Shown: in pieces, positions 5,683-9,513 of the stretch | Layout: each line of letters opens with the position of its first letter | Position numbering within the stretch: position 1 is the stretch's first letter | Source of the DNA: Halieaceae bacterium | GTDB lineage: Bacteria; Pseudomonadota; Gammaproteobacteria; Pseudomonadales; Halieaceae | Assembly: GCA_018666055.1 (NCBI GenBank) | Contig: JABJAS010000213.1 | Location: 1 to 9,513, forward strand | DNA: 9,513 nt | Direction of reading: 5' to 3' | Notes under the pieces: model-generated | The model's input: the letters and a program-made list of their open reading frames with translations, nothing else | Database searches by the model: none | Told to the model about the DNA's origin: nothing | Program-made: the position numbers and the translations under genes

Positions 5683-6978
5683 ATGATCGAGACCCCATTG
5701 GCCCTTCCCTGCGGCGCGAGGATCACGAATCGCATCTGCAAGGCCGCCATGACGGAAGGGTTGGCCGACCCTTCGGGGCGACCCACTGAGGCATTGAATC
5801 AACTCTACGGGTTGTGGAGTGACGGTGGTGCAGGGCTCTTGTTATCGGGCAATGTTCAAATTGATGCGTTACACCTTGAGCGTCCCGGCAATGTGGTGGT
5901 CGAGGATGAGCCCTCAGAGAGGATGCAAGCGGCATTGGCCGCTTGGGCCGCCGCCGGCACGCGTGCGGGCAATCAGTTTTGGGCGCAAATCAGCCATGCG
6001 GGAAGGCAATGTCAAAAAATCGTTAATGCGCATCCCAAGGCGCCATCTGCGATTAAGTTGGGTCTGCCCGGCGGTCAATTTGGCGAGCCGATTCCCATGA
6101 CGCAAACCGACATCGAGTCGGTGATCGAAGGCTTTGCCCGCTGTGCGAAGGTCATGATCGCCGCGGGGTTTACCGGGGTGCAGTTGCATGCAGCCCACGG
6201 CTATTTACTGTCCCAGTTTCTCAGTCCGCGGAGTAATCAACGCACGGACCAATGGGGTGGGTCGCTTGAAAATAGAGCGCGATTGTTGCTCTCGTGTGTG
6301 TCGAGAGTGCGCGCCGCTATCGGCCCCAGCATTCCGATCTCAGTAAAACTCAACAGTGCTGATTTTCAGAAAGGCGGCTTTGATTTTTCGGAAAGTATCC
6401 AAGTGGCAAAGTGGTTGCAAGCCGCATCGGTCGATCTGATTGAGATCTCAGGGGGTACTTACGAGCAGCCGCGGCTGCTCAATCTAGAGGGGATGGAGCC
6501 GGTGGAAGAGCAAGCGGTGGCATCCTCGACACGCGCTCGCGAAGCCTATTTTGTCGACTTTGCCGAAGCGATGCGGCGTGAGGTATCCATCCCGTTGATG
6601 GTCACAGGTGGGCTTCGGCGGCTGGATGCGATGAATATGGCGCTAGAGACCGGTTGCGCCGATATGATCGGTATTGGTAGGCCCTTATGCGTGCTCACTG
6701 ACGCACCTGCCAAACTACTCTCGGGCCTTGAGGAATTGCCCCGGTTTGAAGACGATCTCTCGTTATTGCCCCGCGGTCTTGGCTTTCTAAATCGAATAAA
6801 AGTGGTTCGCACCATTAGCGCCTTTGCAACGCAGTATTGGTTTTATGAGCAAATTGCCGCCTTGGGGTTACAGGGCGAAAGCAATGTGTCGATGGGAGTG
6901 ATGTCTGCCACCATGGCGCAGACCAAGGCGGCGAAAGCGTGGCTTGCCGCTCGCGACGAGGCGCTCGAAACAGCATGA
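5683..6978 (+). CDS. Old-yellow-enzyme family NADH:flavin oxidoreductase
   Basis: This is an FMN-binding TIM-barrel oxidoreductase of the OYE family (COG1902), 431 residues. Such enzymes reduce activated C=C bonds of enones and related compounds with NAD(P)H; the natural substrate here is unknown. Conserved parts in order: KAAMTEGLADPSGRPT (20-35), GGAGLLLSGNVQID (48-61), QISHAGRQ (102-109), and GVQLHAAHGYLLSQFLSPRS, with His169 and His172 as probable substrate-binding residues. NQRTDQWGGSLENRARLL, DLIEISGGTYEQP, PLMVTGG (304-310) and MIGIGRPLC (328-336), the last two binding FMN phosphate, complete the core. The Ala-Ala-Met near residue 21 and the His-x-x-His pair suggest the bacterial (YqjM-like or xenobiotic-reductase-like) branch. 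About 70 residues after the barrel form a helical extension (RTISAFATQYWFYEQIAALG). Start at 5683 follows AGGAG. The stop overlaps the next gene as ATGA. Confidence 0.93.
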   Translation: MIETPLALPCGARITNRICKAAMTEGLADPSGRPTEALNQLYGLWSDGGAGLLLSGNVQIDALHLERPGNVVVEDEPSERMQAALAAWAAAGTRAGNQFWAQISHAGRQCQKIVNAHPKAPSAIKLGLPGGQFGEPIPMTQTDIESVIEGFARCAKVMIAAGFTGVQLHAAHGYLLSQFLSPRSNQRTDQWGGSLENRARLLLSCVSRVRAAIGPSIPISVKLNSADFQKGGFDFSESIQVAKWLQAASVDLIEISGGTYEQPRLLNLEGMEPVEEQAVASSTRAREAYFVDFAEAMRREVSIPLMVTGGLRRLDAMNMALETGCADMIGIGRPLCVLTDAPAKLLSGLEELPRFEDDLSLLPRGLGFLNRIKVVRTISAFATQYWFYEQIAALGLQGESNVSMGVMSATMAQTKAAKAWLAARDEALETA

Positions 6979-8450
6979 ATCGCTCTGTCCGTCATAGGAT
7001 GCGTGGCAATTGCCATCGGCAATTAATCGCTGGTCTATTGCTTCGTACCGTGGTGGTAGCGGCAGTGTTCAGTGCGGTGAGCCCTGGCACTCATGCTGAC
7101 AGTAGTGCGACTGATCGTGCTGCGCTTCGTGACAGCCTTGCTCATGCGGCGTTGCTACGTGACAGAGCGTTGTTGGGGAGTCAGGCGATGGCGATAGTGA
7201 CTTCATTGACGACAGAAGTCGGCCCGCGACTCGCAGGCAGCGTGGCAGAAGCGCGCGCTCGAGAGTGGGCGGTGAAAAAGCTGACGGGCTTGGGCTTGCA
7301 GCCGATCTGGACAGAGGGCTTCGAGATGAGCGCATGGCAGCGTCACTCGGAGCGGGCCGAGGTGATCATGCCATTTCCGCAGCCGCTCGCTGTGACCGCG
7401 CTTGGTGGGTCAGTGTCTACCTCTGCGGCTGGGGTAACGGGTGAGGTAGTGCTGTTCGAATCCTTGGCGGCGCTGAGGGCTGCGCCTCGAGAGGGAGTAG
7501 AGGGCAAAATTGTCTACGTGGGTCACACGATGCAACGTACCCAAGATGGCTCTTCCTATGGCTATTTCAATCCGGTCCGCACCGCTGGACCCAGTGTTGC
7601 AGCGCAGAAAGGCGCTCTTGCTTACCTGTTGCGATCAATTGGTACTGACAGCCATAGACTCCCGCACACGGGATCGCTTCGTTACGCAGAAGACGCCCCG
7701 CAGATTCCCGCGCTCGCGTTATCGAATCCCGACGCGGATCAAGTCGAACGGATACTGGCTGACCGGGGTGAGTTGGTGGTCAAACTACAGGTCCAAACGT
7801 CCCTGAATCCAACTGCTCAGTCGGCCAATGTCATTGCGGAGATTCGAGGGCACGCCGCACCCGAAGAGGTGGTGGTAATTGGTGCGCACCTTGATAGCTG
7901 GGATCTGGGTACCGGTGCAGTTGATGATGGTGCTGGGGTTGGGATCACCATGGCTGCGATGGCATTGATCAAAGAAGCGAACCTGGTGCCTCGACGGACT
8001 ATTCGATTGGTTTTGTGGGGCGCAGAAGAGGTCGGATTATTAGGGGCGCTGGCGTATCGTGACCAACATCGAGCCGAGCTGGCAGATCATGTTATTGGTT
8101 CCGAGAGTGATTTTGGCGGAGGCCGGGTTTGGAAAATCACCGCCGACAGTCAATCAGACGCGGGGGATCAATTAGTCGCTCACATGGCAGAGCTTTTGGC
8201 GCCGCTCGGTATTGCGCCGGGTAGCGACAAACAGCCGGGGGGTGGCCCTGATCTGATGCCGCTGGTGTCAGCGGGGGTGCCGACGTTGCGTCTGCACCAA
8301 GACGGTCGTGATTATTTTGACCTGCACCATACGGCAGATGATACGGTGGATAAATTAGATGCGGCCTCGCTGGACCAAAATGTCGCCGCATTTGCCGTGG
8401 TCGCATGGCTCGCTGCCAATAGCGATGTTTCCTTTAGCAAGGCACCCTAG
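6975..8450 (+). CDS. Exported M28-family metallopeptidase, carboxypeptidase Q-like
   Basis: This is a di-zinc aminopeptidase/carboxypeptidase of family M28, close to plasma glutamate carboxypeptidase (CPQ). It should trim dipeptides or peptide ends outside the cytoplasm. I chose the ATG at 6975 (491 residues), which overlaps the reductase stop as ATGA. An N-terminal hydrophobic segment (LIAGLLLRTVVVAAVFSAV) with a likely cut after THA (residue 41) is a signal peptide with a long basic front; a start at 6999 would shorten it to a more usual length. A PA-like insert spans about 155-265. The catalytic part has GAHLDSWDLGTGAVDDGAG with zinc ligands His305 and Asp317, WGAEEVG with Glu351 (base) and Glu352, ESDFGG with Asp379, and DLHHTADDT with His452. 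All ligands are intact, so activity is expected. The link to the reductase is positional only. Confidence 0.92.
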   Translation: MNRSVRHRMRGNCHRQLIAGLLLRTVVVAAVFSAVSPGTHADSSATDRAALRDSLAHAALLRDRALLGSQAMAIVTSLTTEVGPRLAGSVAEARAREWAVKKLTGLGLQPIWTEGFEMSAWQRHSERAEVIMPFPQPLAVTALGGSVSTSAAGVTGEVVLFESLAALRAAPREGVEGKIVYVGHTMQRTQDGSSYGYFNPVRTAGPSVAAQKGALAYLLRSIGTDSHRLPHTGSLRYAEDAPQIPALALSNPDADQVERILADRGELVVKLQVQTSLNPTAQSANVIAEIRGHAAPEEVVVIGAHLDSWDLGTGAVDDGAGVGITMAAMALIKEANLVPRRTIRLVLWGAEEVGLLGALAYRDQHRAELADHVIGSESDFGGGRVWKITADSQSDAGDQLVAHMAELLAPLGIAPGSDKQPGGGPDLMPLVSAGVPTLRLHQDGRDYFDLHHTADDTVDKLDAASLDQNVAAFAVVAWLAANSDVSFSKAP

Positions 8451-8462
8451 GGATAGTATAGT
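8434..8462 (+). promoter_or_regulatory. Probable sigma-70 promoter of the DUF4136 lipoprotein gene
   Basis: TTAGCA at 8434-8439 and TATAGT at 8457-8462 are 17 bases apart, with four and five matches to the consensus hexamers. It overlaps the last codons of the peptidase gene. It would give a leader of about 60 bases before the ATG at 8532. Confidence 0.5.
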
Positions 8463-8531
8463 TCCGCAAAGGCCATTCCCTTAGTGGGGACCTTATCCAT
8501 GTCTATTCGATTATTGAGAGTGAACAGCATC

Positions 8532-9146
8532 ATGAAAATGGTTTTTTTAAAGTATGAACTGTCCGTCTTGGGGTTCACCAACTCGTCGCTGCGATGCGCG
8601 GTTCTTGCCTTAGTAGTGGCCCTAGCGGGATGCGCAGACAAGCCCACATACGAGATCGATTACGACCAAAACTTCACTTTCACGCAATATCAAAGCTATC
8701 GATGGTATGACGACGACCACGCCTCTAGAGAAAGCCAATATCGCCGCCAGAATAGCAGTGATCAGCGTGTGCGCTCGGTGGCCAATGGTGAGCTTGTGGC
8801 GAGGGGATTTCGGGAAGTGACTCGGGGCAATGCCGATTTTTGGGTGAACTATCACGTCACCAAGCGACAGACTCAAAAAATAACAGGCCAAGAGCAAGGG
8901 ATGCATGGTGGCGTGGGCGTGAGTAATTATGGCAAGTCTGTCAGTTTAGGTTATTCCTCTGGCCCCTCCGTCAAAACCTACGAAGATGGCACTGCCGTCT
9001 TTGATGTGATCGATATTCGGACGAGCAAAATCGTTTGGCGAGGTGTGGCCGAGGGTAGGTTAAAAAATAAGATGTCGTCCGCCGAAAAGCAGGAGCTTAG
9101 AGTCACGGTGCTCCATGAACTGCTGAGTGCTTTTCCGCCGCAATGA
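8532..9146 (+). CDS. DUF4136 family lipoprotein
   Basis: The product is an envelope lipoprotein with a DUF4136 domain. The lipobox LAGC follows a hydrophobic stretch (CAVLALVVALAGC), so the mature protein starts with a lipidated Cys and then ADKPTYEIDYDQNFTFTQYQ. The next residue after Cys is Ala, not Asp, which favours outer-membrane sorting. The domain follows its usual order: an opening FTFTQYQSYRWYDDD strand, DQRVRSVANGELVARGFREV, ADFWVNYHVT, a glycine/serine-rich variable loop, and TAVFDVIDIRTSKIVWRGVAEGRL (two strands), ending in a helix ELRVTVLHELLSAFPP. The start is uncertain: GTG 8484, ATG 8499 and ATG 8532 share the frame. I chose 8532 (204 residues), which places the Cys at residue 34, still long. 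The TTG at 8568 would give a classical 22-residue leader but lacks a ribosome site. No function is established for the family. Confidence 0.88.
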   Translation: MKMVFLKYELSVLGFTNSSLRCAVLALVVALAGCADKPTYEIDYDQNFTFTQYQSYRWYDDDHASRESQYRRQNSSDQRVRSVANGELVARGFREVTRGNADFWVNYHVTKRQTQKITGQEQGMHGGVGVSNYGKSVSLGYSSGPSVKTYEDGTAVFDVIDIRTSKIVWRGVAEGRLKNKMSSAEKQELRVTVLHELLSAFPPQ

Positions 9147-9306
9147 CACCGGCCCAACACTAAGAGCAGAGCCAATGCGCCGAGAACGTTGCGCGAATTC
9201 GGTTAGGTGACCTGTTGTCATTGGACTGGGTTTCGCGCTCTGATCGTCGCGATGATAAGCAATCTATTCGTTACGTCCACATGAATCAAATTTTGAGGTA
9301 ACAAAG
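9147..9306. other. Intergenic region before the CoA-transferase gene
   Basis: No gene was found. It contains a 9-base palindrome aggtgacct (9205-9213), flanked by a wider pair of arms gcgcgaa (9191-9197) and ttcgcgc (9232-9238). No intrinsic terminator for the lipoprotein gene was seen. GAGG, 8 bases before the ATG at 9307, is the ribosome site of the next gene. Confidence 0.5.
9215..9244 (+). promoter_or_regulatory. Possible promoter of the CoA-transferase gene
   Basis: TTGTCA (9215-9220, five of six matches) and TCTGAT (9239-9244, four of six) are 18 bases apart and would give a leader of about 55 bases. The weak -10 makes this tentative. The -35 hexamer lies directly beside the palindrome at 9205-9213, which a regulator could use. 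Confidence 0.32.
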
Positions 9307-9513
9307 ATGGGTCCATTTAACGATGTCAAAGTATTAGACCTCACCAGTATGGTGTCGGGCCCGGTAGCCGCAATGATGCTGGCTGATCAGGGTGCCGATG
9401 TGGTGAAGGTTGAGCCGCTGCACGGCGAGCAGATGCGGCATATTGGACCGAAGGTGAACGAGATCACACCGGCGTTCTTCTCCTGTAACCGAGGTAAGCG
9501 CTCGATAGCGCTC
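9307..9513 (+). CDS. CaiB/BaiF family III CoA-transferase, N-terminal part (runs off the window)
   Basis: The gene starts with ATG at 9307 after a well-spaced GAGG and remains open for 69 codons to the window end. The visible part is the classic N-terminus of family III CoA-transferases, such as formyl-CoA, carnitine or bile-acid CoA-transferases: FNDVKVLDLTSMVSGPVAAMM (in two segments, strand and helix), LADQGADVVKVEPLHGEQMR, and FFSCNRGKRSIAL. These residues form the CoA-binding Rossmann-like start (LADQGADVVKVE-P). The catalytic Asp normally lies near residue 170, outside the window. Members move CoA between organic acids in cytosolic catabolism of fatty acids, aromatics or steroids; the substrate cannot be judged from this part. 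Confidence 0.92.
   Translation, partial: MGPFNDVKVLDLTSMVSGPVAAMMLADQGADVVKVEPLHGEQMRHIGPKVNEITPAFFSCNRGKRSIAL

Noticed and set aside
1..9513. Mobile element, phage, CRISPR or defence system
   Set aside because: No transposase, integrase, direct-repeat array, tRNA-like attachment site or defence-type gene was found; the genes are ordinary chromosomal families.

Overview
The window looks like an ordinary chromosomal stretch from a gammaproteobacterium, probably an aerobic marine or other environmental one. This is inferred from a TusDCBE/TrmA tRNA-modification cluster next to a YccA-type Bax-inhibitor protein, an old-yellow-enzyme reductase, and the start of a CaiB/BaiF CoA-transferase. Moderately high GC and tight gene packing fit that. 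No phage, insertion sequence, CRISPR array, rRNA or tRNA gene was seen.

Left part (1-5320). The 3' end of an alpha/beta-hydrolase gene enters on the plus strand and converges on a long minus-strand block. In transcription order (right to left) that block is: a secreted SIMPL-domain protein, yccA with its own promoter and an intrinsic terminator, tusD-tusC-tusB-tusE, trmA, a pterin-4a-carbinolamine dehydratase (phhB) and a DUF1993 protein. From tusD onward the genes overlap or lie within a few to about 20 bases of each other, so they probably form one transcription unit. Tus proteins relay sulfur to MnmA for 2-thiolation of U34 in certain tRNAs, and TrmA makes m5U54, so the unit joins two tRNA modifications to a pterin enzyme.

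The most notable observation is in tusE. The annotatable frame stops at codon 84, but the next frame encodes the complete missing C-terminal arm of the TusE/DsrC family, including its penultimate cysteine. Restoring one base gives exactly 109 residues, the length of E. coli TusE. The premature stop and an in-frame ATG of the arm form a TAATG junction, so this could be a sequencing error, a true pseudogene, or a split gene translated by reinitiation.

Middle (5321-5682). A divergent intergenic region of about 360 bases holds several perfect inverted repeats and no convincing gene.

Right part (5683-9513, plus strand). An FMN-dependent old-yellow-enzyme reductase is coupled through an ATGA overlap to an exported M28 carboxypeptidase-Q-like peptidase. 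A DUF4136 lipoprotein with its own probable promoter follows. Then comes a roughly 160-base gap and the first 69 codons of a family III CoA-transferase that runs off the end. The functional links among these right-hand genes are not obvious. Apart from the broken tusE and its context, I see no clear new biological system here.
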